From Nocardioides sp. Root1257 (GTDB taxonomy: Bacteria; Actinomycetota; Actinomycetes; Propionibacteriales; Nocardioidaceae), in contig NZ_LMDV01000008.1 of the NCBI RefSeq assembly GCF_001425175.1, forward strand, positions 155,364 to 219,363: a stretch of 64,000 nucleotides of DNA, given 5' to 3'. Below the pieces are notes generated by a model. It saw only the letters and a list, made by a program, of their open reading frames with translations. It had not been told where the DNA came from and did no database searches. Each line of letters begins with the position of its first letter. Positions within the stretch are counted from its first letter, which is position 1. The translations under genes were made by a program, and so were the position numbers. Positions 1 to 8,110 of the stretch are shown here, one piece after another.

Positions 1-266
1 GTTGTTCTCGGACCGTTCACGAGGCGGGTGGTGCCGGGTCGTCCCACCCTCATGCCGAGCAGGATCGAGTAGACGTAGTTGCCGACCACGACGTTCTTGC
101 CGAACTGTGTTGTCTCCTCGGCGTAGTTCACGTCGAGGTGCAACGGGTGGTGGTTCATCGTGAGCAGGCAGAACAGGTGGTCGTCGTACTCGGTCACCGT
201 CTTGCCGGGCCAGTGCTTGTAGGTCGCGCCGACCTCGAACTCTTCGTAGCTGCGTCCGAACTGCAT
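1..266 (-). CDS. MaoC-like hydratase (mesaconyl-CoA hydratase-like), partial
   Basis: The gene starts at an ATG at 266 and remains open to the window edge, so only 88 codons are visible. The N-terminus (MQFGRSYEEFEVGATYKHWP, then TMNHHPLHLD) is that of actinobacterial MaoC dehydratases with a hot-dog fold, which hydrate enoyl-CoA esters in the cytoplasm. The N/HHPLH segment is the usual catalytic-loop region. Its neighbour at 599-1792 resembles methylsuccinyl-CoA dehydrogenase, and the pair is commonly linked in ethylmalonyl-CoA pathway clusters, so mesaconyl-CoA hydratase is the preferred inference. After Met72 (base 51) the translation no longer resembles the family as I know it, which may reflect a contig edge or a rearrangement. 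Confidence 0.7.
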   Translation of the reverse strand, partial: MQFGRSYEEFEVGATYKHWPGKTVTEYDDHLFCLLTMNHHPLHLDVNYAEETTQFGKNVVVGNYVYSILLGMRVGRPGTTRLVNGPRT

Positions 267-335
267 GGGCCGATACTGCCCGCCCGTACGCCGCCCCGTC
301 ACCCGCTGTTACGCGTGGGTAATGTCACCCGGCGC

Positions 336-521
336 TCAGGAGCCCCCACCGCCCGCCTTGCGGCGGTGCAGCTTCGGAGCGGAGTCGGCCACCTCGGAGC
401 CGTGTGCCTTCTCCTGGAGCGGCCCGTCCTGGTGGACGCCCTTCTCCTTGGAGTTCTTGCGGTCCAGGGCCTCACGCATCTTGGCCTTGAGGTCGTCGTT
501 GGCACCGTTCGATTCCGGCAT
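336..521 (-). CDS. DUF5302 family small protein
   Basis: This 61-residue protein starts at the ATG at 521, which has a perfect AGGAGG five bases upstream; an upstream in-frame start at 548 lacks such a site. The sequence is charged and hydrophilic, with an N-terminal helix (DDLKAKMREALDRK) and a C-terminal HRRKAGGGGS tail, the pattern of the DUF5302 family of short actinobacterial proteins. It has no signal peptide or membrane segment. It lies between the MaoC-like gene and the acyl-CoA dehydrogenase on the same strand. The function of the family is unknown. Confidence 0.75.
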   Translation of the reverse strand: MPESNGANDDLKAKMREALDRKNSKEKGVHQDGPLQEKAHGSEVADSAPKLHRRKAGGGGS

Positions 522-598
522 CGTTCCTCCTGGGGTCGGTCCGACCACCTTGTCATCCCGACCCTGAGGCGGTCGACCGGTAATCGAGCCCGAGCGGC

Positions 599-1792
599 TC
601 AGCCGAGCTTGTACTCCTTGAGGAGCGCCCGTCCGATGATCATCTTCTGGATGTCGGAGGTGCCCTCACCGATCAGCATGAAGGCGGCCTCACGGTAGAG
701 GCGCTCGATCTCGTACTCCTTGGAGTAGCCGTAGCCGCCGTGGATCCGGAACGAGTCCTGGACGACCTCGTTGCAGTACTCCGAGGCGACCATCTTGGCC
801 ATGCCGGCCTCGACGTCGTTGCGCTCGCCGGCGTCCTTCTTCCGGGCGGCGCGGACCATCATCGAGTGGGCGGTCTCGACCTTGGTCGCCATCTCCGCGA
901 GCCGGAAGAGGATCGCCTGGTGCTCCGCGATCGGCTTGCCGAACGTCTCCCGCGTCTGCGCGTACGCCGCCCCGAGCTCGAAGGCCCGGTTGGCGATGCC
1001 GACGGCGCGGGCGGCGACGTTGACGCGGCCGACCTCGACGCCGTCCATCATCTGGTAGAAGCCCTTGCCGGGCTCGCCGCCGAGGATCTGGTCGGCCGAG
1101 ATCTGGTGGCCCTCGAACACCATCTCGGTGGTGTCGATGCCCTTGTAGCCCATCTTGTCGATCTTGCCGGGCACCGTGACGCCCTGGGCGGTCTCGCCGA
1201 AGCCGGGCTCCTTCTCGACCAGGAACGTCGTCATGTTCTTGTAGACCGAGTCCGCACCCTCGTCGGTCTTCACGAGCACCGCGACCAGGTTCGACGAGCC
1301 GCCGTTGGTCAGCCACATCTTCTGGCCGGTGATCGAGTAGCCACCATCGTCCTGCTTCGTGGCCTTGGTCTTGATCGCCGACACGTCCGAGCCCAGCGAC
1401 GGCTCCGACATCGAGAACGCGCCCCGGATCTCGCCGGTCGCCATCTTCGGCAGGTACTTCTTCTTCTGCTCCTCGGTGCCGTGCCGCATCAGCATGTAGG
1501 CCACGATGAAGTGGGTGTTGATGACGCCCGAGACGCTCATCCAGCCGCGCGCGATCTCCTCGACGCACAGGGCGTAGGTCAGCAGCGACTCGCCGAGGCC
1601 GTCGTACTCCTCGGGGATCATCAGGCCGAAGATGCCGAGCTCCTTGAGCCCGTCGACGATCTCCTGCGGGTACTCGTCGGCGTGCTCCAGCTCGGTCGCG
1701 ACCGGCAGGATCTCCTTCTCGACGAAGCTCCGGACGGCCTTGATGATCTCGGCCTGGTCGTCGCTGAGGCCATCGGTCTCGCACAAACGCAT
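599..1792 (-). CDS. acyl-CoA dehydrogenase (methylsuccinyl-CoA dehydrogenase-like)
   Basis: This is a 397-residue flavoprotein of the acyl-CoA dehydrogenase family, which oxidises an acyl-CoA to its enoyl-CoA and passes electrons to ETF. The usual three parts are present: an N-terminal helical domain, a middle beta domain with the FSMSEPSLGSD and MWLTNGG signatures, and a C-terminal helical domain with GKPIAEHQAI, RIHGGYGYS and LIGEGTSDIQ (the catalytic Glu is in the GEGTSDIQ segment). The start at 1792 is chosen because GAAGGA lies seven bases upstream; the reading frame extends further upstream without such support. With the neighbouring MaoC-like gene it suggests the mesaconyl/methylsuccinyl-CoA steps of the ethylmalonyl-CoA pathway; substrate is inferred. 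Confidence 0.85.
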   Translation of the reverse strand: MRLCETDGLSDDQAEIIKAVRSFVEKEILPVATELEHADEYPQEIVDGLKELGIFGLMIPEEYDGLGESLLTYALCVEEIARGWMSVSGVINTHFIVAYMLMRHGTEEQKKKYLPKMATGEIRGAFSMSEPSLGSDVSAIKTKATKQDDGGYSITGQKMWLTNGGSSNLVAVLVKTDEGADSVYKNMTTFLVEKEPGFGETAQGVTVPGKIDKMGYKGIDTTEMVFEGHQISADQILGGEPGKGFYQMMDGVEVGRVNVAARAVGIANRAFELGAAYAQTRETFGKPIAEHQAILFRLAEMATKVETAHSMMVRAARKKDAGERNDVEAGMAKMVASEYCNEVVQDSFRIHGGYGYSKEYEIERLYREAAFMLIGEGTSDIQKMIIGRALLKEYKLG

Positions 1793-1966
1793 TGCGGCAT
1801 CCTTCGGGGCGCGGGTGTTTCGGCTGGCGTTCGAGCACACTATTACCGGCCGGTCACTTCCCACACCCTTCCGCGGGCCGCGGTGACAACCCTCACACGC
1901 CCGCCCGGCTCCTAGACTGTCGCCGGACGACGGTCACCGGGACCGGACCACGACACGGGGGGTGGG

Positions 1967-3025
1967 ATGAACCGACCGCGCCCCAGCTGGGCCAGCCCGG
2001 ACCTCCCGCTGGCGCTGCTCGTCGTGGCGGTGGTGGTGCTCGCCTTCGTGCTCCCGAGCAGGCTCGGCGGCTCGGACCCCGATCCCTCGCCGGCAGGCGG
2101 CGCACGGGTGGCCCCGCCGTCGGTCTCCCCCACCGACCAGCAGGTGGTGCCGGCCCCGACCCTGTCGCCCGGCACCGGCGCCGGCTCGTCCGCCTCGCCA
2201 TCAGACGGCGCGGCGAACCCCGGCGCCCCGGGCCTGCCCAGCCGCCACCGAGACGGAGTCTGCGTCGACGTGCCGGCACCGCGGCTGACGGCCGCGTCGT
2301 TCAACATCCACTCGGGCTTCAACCGCGACCGCAGCCGGCTCGAGCTCGAGCAGATCGCCGCCGAGATCAGCGCCCTCGACGCCGACGTGGTGCTGCTCCA
2401 GGAGGTGGACCGCAACCGGCGCTGGAGCGCCCACGTCGACGAGCCGGCCTACCTCGCCGCGAAGCTCGGCATGTACTACGCCTTCGGCACCAACGTGCGC
2501 CGGTCCGGCAACAGCGAGTACGGCACCGCGATCCTGTCGACCTACCCCGTCAGCGACGCCAGCAACACCCTGCTGCCCAACGGGCCGGGCGGCCAGCAGC
2601 GCGGGCTGCTCCGGGTGGTCGTGAGCCCGTTCGGGAGCCCGATCAGCATCTACGTGACGCACCTCGAGAACACCTCGTCGACGATCCGGCTGGCCCAGGC
2701 CCGCTCGATCGCCCAGATCGTCGCGCAGGACCCGCACCCGAAGATCCTGGGCGGCGACCTGAACGCCGGCCCGGGCTCCGACGTGCTCGGCACCCTCCGC
2801 GGCGCGCTCGAGGACAGCTGGCCGGCGTCCGGCCTGGGCGCGGGCCTGACGCACCCCACGGTCGCCCCGCGGTCGCGGATCGACTACCTGCTGTACGCCG
2901 GCAGCCTGCAACCCGTCGCGTCCGTCGTGCTCCCGAGCGCGGTCTCCGACCACAGCGCGGTGCGCACCGTCTTCGAGGCCGGTACCGGCGCGCCGCAGGT
3001 CTGCCTGCCGTTCTTCGGCAACTGA
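1967..3025 (+). CDS. exported endonuclease/exonuclease/phosphatase family protein (EEP 1)
   Basis: This 352-residue protein has an N-terminal hydrophobic segment (about residues 14-30), a Pro/Ser/Thr-rich linker to about residue 100, and an EEP (DNase I-like) domain. The metal and catalytic motifs are visible: SFNIHSG (111-117), LQEVDRN (144-150), THLEN (231-235), GGDLNAGPG (262-270) and SDHSAV (327-332). EEP enzymes cleave phosphoester bonds in nucleic acids, lipids or inositol phosphates using Mg2+. The ATG at 1967 follows a G-rich stretch that can serve as ribosome binding site. It is one of three exported EEP proteins within 8 kb and converges on a sulfotransferase 21 bases downstream. 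Extracellular nuclease or phosphodiesterase is inferred; the substrate is unknown. Confidence 0.85.
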   Translation: MNRPRPSWASPDLPLALLVVAVVVLAFVLPSRLGGSDPDPSPAGGARVAPPSVSPTDQQVVPAPTLSPGTGAGSSASPSDGAANPGAPGLPSRHRDGVCVDVPAPRLTAASFNIHSGFNRDRSRLELEQIAAEISALDADVVLLQEVDRNRRWSAHVDEPAYLAAKLGMYYAFGTNVRRSGNSEYGTAILSTYPVSDASNTLLPNGPGGQQRGLLRVVVSPFGSPISIYVTHLENTSSTIRLAQARSIAQIVAQDPHPKILGGDLNAGPGSDVLGTLRGALEDSWPASGLGAGLTHPTVAPRSRIDYLLYAGSLQPVASVVLPSAVSDHSAVRTVFEAGTGAPQVCLPFFGN

Positions 3026-3046
3026 CAGCCCGGTGGTGGAGGGGGC

Positions 3047-4141
3047 TCAGCGCCGGAGCCGGCGCCACCACCCACGCTCCTCGGCCTCCGTCGCGGCCGG
3101 CGCTCCGGACTCCTTCGCGCGCTCGATCTCCTCGCCCAGCTGCCGGCTGACGATCTCGCTGAGCGCGCGGATCGCCGCCTCGGCGAGCTCGGCGTCGGTG
3201 ACGACAGGAGGCTCGGTCGCGAACTCGGACTCGCGCGGCAGCAGGTCGTCGACGTCACCCGCCACGTCGAACCCGCCCGCGCGGACGTAGTCGACGTACC
3301 GCTGCGACACCTCGCGGCACCACGCCGCGTGCTCCTGCGGCAGCAGGATCCGCCGCCCCTCCGCGGCCCCGAGGATCTGGGTCGAGAAGTAGCGCTTGCC
3401 GACCTTGCCGTACACGTCGCGGCGCTTGAGCTCGTCGGGCACGGCGAGGTTCACCCGCCGGAGCACCTCCGCCTGCTCCAGCCGCAGGCCAGGGTTGCCG
3501 CTCCCGCCCGCCTCCCGGTCGAGAGCGCTCGCGTCCACGTCGAGGACGCTGCAGTAGCGGTCGAGCAGGAGGTCGTGGTCGCTGCCGGCCGGAGGGACGG
3601 GGACGACGTGGATGCGCTCCGGCGGCACGTGCCGCGACCAACGGCCGAGGATTCCGGGCAGGTCCTCCTGCCACCAGATCGACGCGTCGGTGCCCTCGGC
3701 CTCGCGGAGCCGGCGCACGTAGCGGGGGAAGGTCGAGCGCCGTCCGGACCGGAGACCCTGCTGCCACACCGACGGGATCTGCCGCGCGAGGTCGCGGCAG
3801 GTGAGGACCACGTGCACCTCCCGGTCCCCGCACGCCCCCAGCAGGCGGTCGATCTGGGCGTCGTCGGCCGGCGACAGCGACTCCTCCGAGATGAGCGCAC
3901 GGGAGCCGGTGCAGTCGTCGAGCATCGCCGAGAGACCCGGCAGCACCTCGGACGCCTCGGGCGGGTCGTGCGGGAGCAGCCGGCCACGCACGTCGAGCAT
4001 CAGCCAGAAGGCGGCCCGGCGCCGGAGCACCAGGTCGAGGTCCTGCTCCAACAGCTCCTGTCGCGAGCCCAGCATCACGCCCTGGAGGTACGACGTACCG
4101 GTCTTCTGCAGACCGATGTGGAGGAAGAGCGCGCGACTCAC
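3047..4141 (-). CDS. sulfotransferase family protein 1
   Basis: This 364-residue cytoplasmic protein carries the 5'-phosphosulfate-binding loop HIGLQKTGTSYLQ at residues 7-19, typical of PAPS-dependent sulfotransferases, and a downstream HVVLTCRDLARQIPSVWQQ segment that corresponds to the 3'-phosphate-binding region. A Glu/Lys-rich C-terminal tail (about residues 335-364) follows the domain. Such enzymes transfer sulfate from PAPS to a hydroxyl or amine of a glycan or small molecule. A second sulfotransferase with the same layout is encoded at 9159-10280, and acyl- and LicD-like transferases lie between, so sulfation of a surface glycan is a reasonable but unproven idea. Confidence 0.82.
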   Translation of the reverse strand: MSRALFLHIGLQKTGTSYLQGVMLGSRQELLEQDLDLVLRRRAAFWLMLDVRGRLLPHDPPEASEVLPGLSAMLDDCTGSRALISEESLSPADDAQIDRLLGACGDREVHVVLTCRDLARQIPSVWQQGLRSGRRSTFPRYVRRLREAEGTDASIWWQEDLPGILGRWSRHVPPERIHVVPVPPAGSDHDLLLDRYCSVLDVDASALDREAGGSGNPGLRLEQAEVLRRVNLAVPDELKRRDVYGKVGKRYFSTQILGAAEGRRILLPQEHAAWCREVSQRYVDYVRAGGFDVAGDVDDLLPRESEFATEPPVVTDAELAEAAIRALSEIVSRQLGEEIERAKESGAPAATEAEERGWWRRLRR

Positions 4142-4198
4142 GCGACCGAGACTAGGACTCGCTCCTGTGGGTGCGTCCAGCGTCGGATGTGAGGATGC

Positions 4199-5722
4199 TC
4201 AGCGCTTGGCCATCTTGCCGAAGACCCGCAGGCTGGCCGAGTAGGTGGTCGCCGTCGTCGACATCCGCGCCGCGGCGAGGTCCCGCGCCATCGCGGTGGT
4301 CAGCGGCCGGTTGGCCGTGAGCACCAGGTAGGTGGACGCGCCGGTGCGGTTGATCAGCATGCTCGTCGGGGAGGTCGAGGCCTTGAACTTCGTCGGCCGG
4401 AAGACGATCCACGACTTCGCCGTACGACGCACGCCGAGCTCGGTCACCAGGGCCTGCTCGGCCCGGGTCGGCGTCGCGCTGCCCGAGACGATCTTGACGG
4501 AGACGCCGAGCCGGTGCGCCCGACGCAGCTGGGCGGCGATGGCCCGGTCGCTGAGCTGAGCGGTGGACAGCCGGATGGCGGCACCCCGCGGGGCGTTGTG
4601 CACGGCGGCGCGGACGGTGCGGGCGACCGAGCGGCGCGAGGCGGACGCCGTGGACGTCGGGTCGTTGACGCTGGTGCCGGGAGCGAAGCTGACCGGCGTC
4701 TCACCGCTCGTGGTGGCCGGCATGCTCAGCACGACCGACAGGGCGTCGTGGTCGGAGTAGAGCTCGGTGGTCGTCTGCTCCAGCACGCTGAACGAGGCGG
4801 CGGGACGCATGAAGACGTAGTCGATGGTCGCGCCGTGGTGGTCACCGGTCGGGAGGTAGGACCCGTAGACGTCGTAGCTCGGCGTCAGGCCGGCCGCGGT
4901 CAGCCCGGCGCGCGGGTAGTCCTTGGCCGTGTAGTGGACGTTGAAGTCGCCGCCGACGAAGACCGGGCCCATGCTGCTCAGCCCGCCGACGAGAGCACCG
5001 AGTCGCTGGATCGAGGGACCCATCAGCTTCGCGGTGATCGAGTTCTTCGGGGCGATGTGCGTCGCCACCATGGAGACCATCTGCTTGCCGTCGTTGGAGC
5101 GGACCGTCACCCAGTTGGCGTAGCGGATGCCCCACTCCACGTGCTGGCCGCGCTCGCGGCCGCGCTTGTTGCTGATCATCGTGGTGCCGCGGTTGATCGC
5201 GGTCCAGCGATCCGTCCGCCAGACCACGGGCGAGGCACCGGTGTACTGACCGGGCGTGCGGAAGAGGTCGTAGCCGGTCGGTGCGAGCAGGTCGTCGGCG
5301 CGGTAGGGCACCTCGTTGAAGGTGACGAAGTCGGGGCAGGTCGAGAAGACGTTGGCCAGGTCGGACAGGAACTTGGGCGCTGCCTCACCGGACTTGAGGT
5401 TCGCCTGGGTGATCCGGACCGAGGAGATCGGCAGCACCGGCGTGGGCGTCGGCGTGGGAGTCGGCGTGGTCGTGTTGCCGGGCGTCGGGGCCGTCGTGTT
5501 GCCGGGCGTCGGCGCCGTGGTGTTGCCGGGCGTCGGCGTGGTGCCGCCGTTGTTGCCCGTGCCGCCGTTGTTCGTCGTCGTCGGGCAGCCGGTGGTCTTC
5601 CTGCTGGCGGCCAGCTGCGCGGCGTCCGCCGCGGACGTCGCGTGGACGGCGACCGGGACCGCACAGGCGAGCGCGACGAGCGCGGCCCCCCACGAGGCAC
5701 GACGGCGGGTCGACAGCTTCAT
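4199..5722 (-). CDS. secreted EEP protein with Thr/Pro linker and a PLD-like C-terminal module (EEP 2)
   Basis: The 507-residue protein starts at ATG 5722 with GAAAGGA nine bases upstream; a longer in-frame start at 5794 is less likely. Residues 1-36 form a signal peptide, followed by a linker with three PTPGNTT units and a TP run (61-95). The EEP domain shows FNEVP (135-139), VATHIAP (209-215), GGDFNVHY (247-254) and SDHDALS (313-319). Residues about 365-507 align by eye with the first half of the phospholipase D-like protein encoded at 12033-13400 (amphipathic helix, then beta strand, helix, RLGVSVKIV), but the catalytic HxK motif is absent. It is probably an extracellular nuclease or phosphatase; the C-terminal part may be a binding remnant. 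Confidence 0.83.
   Translation of the reverse strand: MKLSTRRRASWGAALVALACAVPVAVHATSAADAAQLAASRKTTGCPTTTNNGGTGNNGGTTPTPGNTTAPTPGNTTAPTPGNTTTPTPTPTPTPVLPISSVRITQANLKSGEAAPKFLSDLANVFSTCPDFVTFNEVPYRADDLLAPTGYDLFRTPGQYTGASPVVWRTDRWTAINRGTTMISNKRGRERGQHVEWGIRYANWVTVRSNDGKQMVSMVATHIAPKNSITAKLMGPSIQRLGALVGGLSSMGPVFVGGDFNVHYTAKDYPRAGLTAAGLTPSYDVYGSYLPTGDHHGATIDYVFMRPAASFSVLEQTTTELYSDHDALSVVLSMPATTSGETPVSFAPGTSVNDPTSTASASRRSVARTVRAAVHNAPRGAAIRLSTAQLSDRAIAAQLRRAHRLGVSVKIVSGSATPTRAEQALVTELGVRRTAKSWIVFRPTKFKASTSPTSMLINRTGASTYLVLTANRPLTTAMARDLAAARMSTTATTYSASLRVFGKMAKR
5438..5542 (-). repeat. in-frame tandem repeats coding a PTPGNTT / TP linker
   Basis: Three 24-base units encode APTPGNTT-type octapeptides and are followed by a six-base repeat that encodes TPTPTPTPTP. 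They form the linker between the signal peptide and the EEP domain of the gene at 4199-5722. Such low-complexity Thr/Pro linkers in secreted actinobacterial proteins are often O-mannosylated; that is inference here. The units differ by single bases, so slippage could change linker length between strains. Confidence 0.8.
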
Positions 5723-5832
5723 CGAGACGGTCCTTTCAGCAGCGGAACGAGGCGTTCCAGCAGTGCCCCCGGCGGTGCACCACATTGATCTCATCAGTCA
5801 CACCAGCAACACGGCAAGAGGTCGAGGAGAAT

Positions 5833-5867
5833 TACAGATCTGTAGTTTTCCAGGGCGGTCTAGACCG
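5833..5867. promoter_or_regulatory. two perfect 12-bp palindromes between EEP 2 and the acyltransferase
   Basis: TACAGATCTGTA (5833-5844) and CGGTCTAGACCG (5856-5867) are both perfect 12-bp palindromes, separated by 11 bases, in the 158-base gap between the acyltransferase stop (5881) and the EEP 2 start (5722). The first sits in an AT-rich patch unlike the surrounding sequence. They are candidate operator half-sites for transcription of EEP 2; no regulator is known and no clear -10/-35 pair could be assigned with confidence. Confidence 0.35.
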
Positions 5868-5880
5868 ACCACCCCGGCCC

Positions 5881-8067
5881 TCATGATCGGCCGGCGGACG
5901 GCGCTGCTGAGGCGTCCGAGAGGCCGAGCACGGCCGCCAGCGGGTCGGCGAGGTGCTCGGCGTACTCGGTCGTCATGTGCTCGCTGTCGCGCATCGGGAT
6001 GTAGGAGCCGACGACCGACGGGCACCGGCGCCGGTCGCAGAACCAGCGCTCGGCGTCGACGAACCGGGCGCCCGCCGCCTCCGCCACCGGGCCGAAGCTG
6101 CGCTCGATGGAGCGCTGGGCGGAGCTCGGGGAGAAGAGGCAGTCGCCGAGGTCGTCGGCCTCGGAGAGGCACACGGCCTGCTCGCGCGGAAGCTTCGGGG
6201 TGTTGCCGAGCACCGCGACCCCGCCGGCGTACGGCGTGAGCGCCTCGATCTCTCGGCGCAGCCCCTCCCCGACGGCGCGGGTGAACGCGTCGCGGTTGCC
6301 CGCCTTCCCGACGACGTCCCCGGTCTCGGGGTCCACCACCGGCGCGAGCGGCGCGTTGGAGATCAGCACCAGGTCCGGGCGCAGGTCGCCGATCGTGTCG
6401 ATCGTCCACCGGATGAAGTCCTCGCACGCCGCCCAGCGGCGACCGGTCTCCGGGTCCAGGCGGTAGGCCTGGTTGGCCGGGCACCCGCTGTAGACGAACG
6501 TGTAGGCGCGGTAGCCGTGCTCGGCGGCGATCGCGTTGACCGCGGGACTCCAGGCCCGGGCGTGCGAGTCGCCGATCACCACGATCGAGCGATCGGCGTC
6601 CGGGTCGCCGTTCGGGCACAGGTCGTGGGTGCCGGTGCGGTAGTCGCAGTCCCCCAGCGGTGCGGTGTCCTGGCGGATGTTGCGCAGCCCCGGGACCAGG
6701 TCGCCGGGCACGGGCTGCCGCTTCTTCGCCGCCAGCACCGAGGCCTGCACCAGCGCGCGGGCCGGGTCGTCGCTGAGCTTCGTGCCCGCGAACTCGTCGA
6801 CGCTGATCGCCGGGTTGCCGGCATTGCGGTCGAGCTTGTGGTCGATCCAGGCGTTGGAGACCACCAGGCCGAGCACGACGATGCCGACGCTCACGGGGTA
6901 GAGGGAGACAGCACGCCACGAGGGACGCCAGACCCGGCCGCGGCGGAACGGCTCCTCCACGAACCGGTAGGTCAGTCCGCTCAGCACGAAGATCGCGACC
7001 AGGCAGATCAGCAGGTGCCCGGCGGACAGGCCGTGCCAGTGCGACCGGGCGATCACCAGCACCGGGAAGTGCCACAGGTAGAGAGAGTAGGACCAGTCCC
7101 CCACGATCCGCGCGGGCCACAGCGACAGCCCCCGGGCGACGAGGGTCCGCTCGCCCCCAGCGAGGCCACCGGCAGCGAGCACGGCGACCGCGCCCAGCAC
7201 CGGGACCGCGGCCAGGACGCCCGGGAACGGCGAGTGCGCGTCGAAGGTGATCGCACCGATCGCGATCGCGGCGATGCCGGCGAGGGCGAGCAGCTCGACC
7301 CGGGGGTCAGGACGGCGTGGTCGGGAGTCGTCGAGATCGGGGTCGCGGCGCAGCATGACCACCGCGAGCAGTGCTCCGGCGCCCAGCTCCCAGGCCCGCG
7401 TCAGGGTCGAGAAGTACGCCGTGTCCGGGGAGGCGTACGTCGCCCACACGGACCAGCCGAGCGACGCCGCGACCAGCACGGCCAGCACCACCGTCGCCCG
7501 CCGGCGTACGTCGTAGCGGCGCGCCACGAGGTGGCCGGTGGCCAGCACGAGCAGCAGCAGGAGCGGCCAGATGACGTAGAACTGCTCCTCGACCGAGAGC
7601 GACCAGAAGTGCTGCAGCGGCGAGACGGGCCGGTCGGTCGCGAAGTAGTCGGTCTCGACCATGGCGAAGCGGATGTTGGAGGCGAAGAGGCCGGCCCAGA
7701 CGGCGTCGACGAAGATCTCGTCGGCGCGCACGACCGGCAGGAAGACCGCGCTCGCCAGGCAGGTGGCGACGAGCACCACCGTCGCGGCCGGGAGGATGCG
7801 GCGCGCGCGGCGCGCGTAGAAGCCGAGCAGGGAGAGCCGCTCGGTGCGCACGACCTCGCGCATCAGGAGGGTCGTGATGAGGAAGCCCGAGACCACGAAG
7901 AACACGTCGACGCCGATGTAGCCACCGGAGACGGACGAGAATCCGGCGTGCGCCGCGATGACCAGGAGCACCGCCACGGCACGCATGCCCTGGATGTCGC
8001 CGCGGAACTTCGGCGCGGGTCGACCGGCGTTCGCACGAGGGGTCTCGGTCGGCGCTGGGAGCGTCAC
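5881..8067 (-). CDS. OafA/YrhL-type membrane acyltransferase with C-terminal SGNH domain
   Basis: This 728-residue protein has an acyltransferase-3 membrane domain (about residues 23-375, roughly ten transmembrane segments, catalytic-type His40 in VIAAHAG, and the GVDVFFVVSGFLI signature) followed by a periplasmic-side SGNH hydrolase domain (about 485-715) with GDSHA at 499-503 and a DSEH motif near the C-terminus. Proteins of this layout move acyl groups from cytoplasmic acyl-CoA across the membrane and O-acylate surface polysaccharides, peptidoglycan or secondary polymers. The GTG start at 8067 is 43 bases from the divergent EEP 3 gene. Its neighbours (sulfotransferases, LicD-like fusion) support a glycan-decoration role; the acceptor is unknown. 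Confidence 0.87.
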   Translation of the reverse strand: MTLPAPTETPRANAGRPAPKFRGDIQGMRAVAVLLVIAAHAGFSSVSGGYIGVDVFFVVSGFLITTLLMREVVRTERLSLLGFYARRARRILPAATVVLVATCLASAVFLPVVRADEIFVDAVWAGLFASNIRFAMVETDYFATDRPVSPLQHFWSLSVEEQFYVIWPLLLLLVLATGHLVARRYDVRRRATVVLAVLVAASLGWSVWATYASPDTAYFSTLTRAWELGAGALLAVVMLRRDPDLDDSRPRRPDPRVELLALAGIAAIAIGAITFDAHSPFPGVLAAVPVLGAVAVLAAGGLAGGERTLVARGLSLWPARIVGDWSYSLYLWHFPVLVIARSHWHGLSAGHLLICLVAIFVLSGLTYRFVEEPFRRGRVWRPSWRAVSLYPVSVGIVVLGLVVSNAWIDHKLDRNAGNPAISVDEFAGTKLSDDPARALVQASVLAAKKRQPVPGDLVPGLRNIRQDTAPLGDCDYRTGTHDLCPNGDPDADRSIVVIGDSHARAWSPAVNAIAAEHGYRAYTFVYSGCPANQAYRLDPETGRRWAACEDFIRWTIDTIGDLRPDLVLISNAPLAPVVDPETGDVVGKAGNRDAFTRAVGEGLRREIEALTPYAGGVAVLGNTPKLPREQAVCLSEADDLGDCLFSPSSAQRSIERSFGPVAEAAGARFVDAERWFCDRRRCPSVVGSYIPMRDSEHMTTEYAEHLADPLAAVLGLSDASAAPSAGRS

Positions 8068-8110
8068 GCGGGATTCTCTCGGGTCGTCGGAGGTCGGCTA
8101 GGGTGGCCCG

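Noticed and set aside
5438..5542. Short regular repeats that could look like a CRISPR array.
   Set aside because: They are in frame within a coding sequence, have no spacers and encode a Thr/Pro linker.
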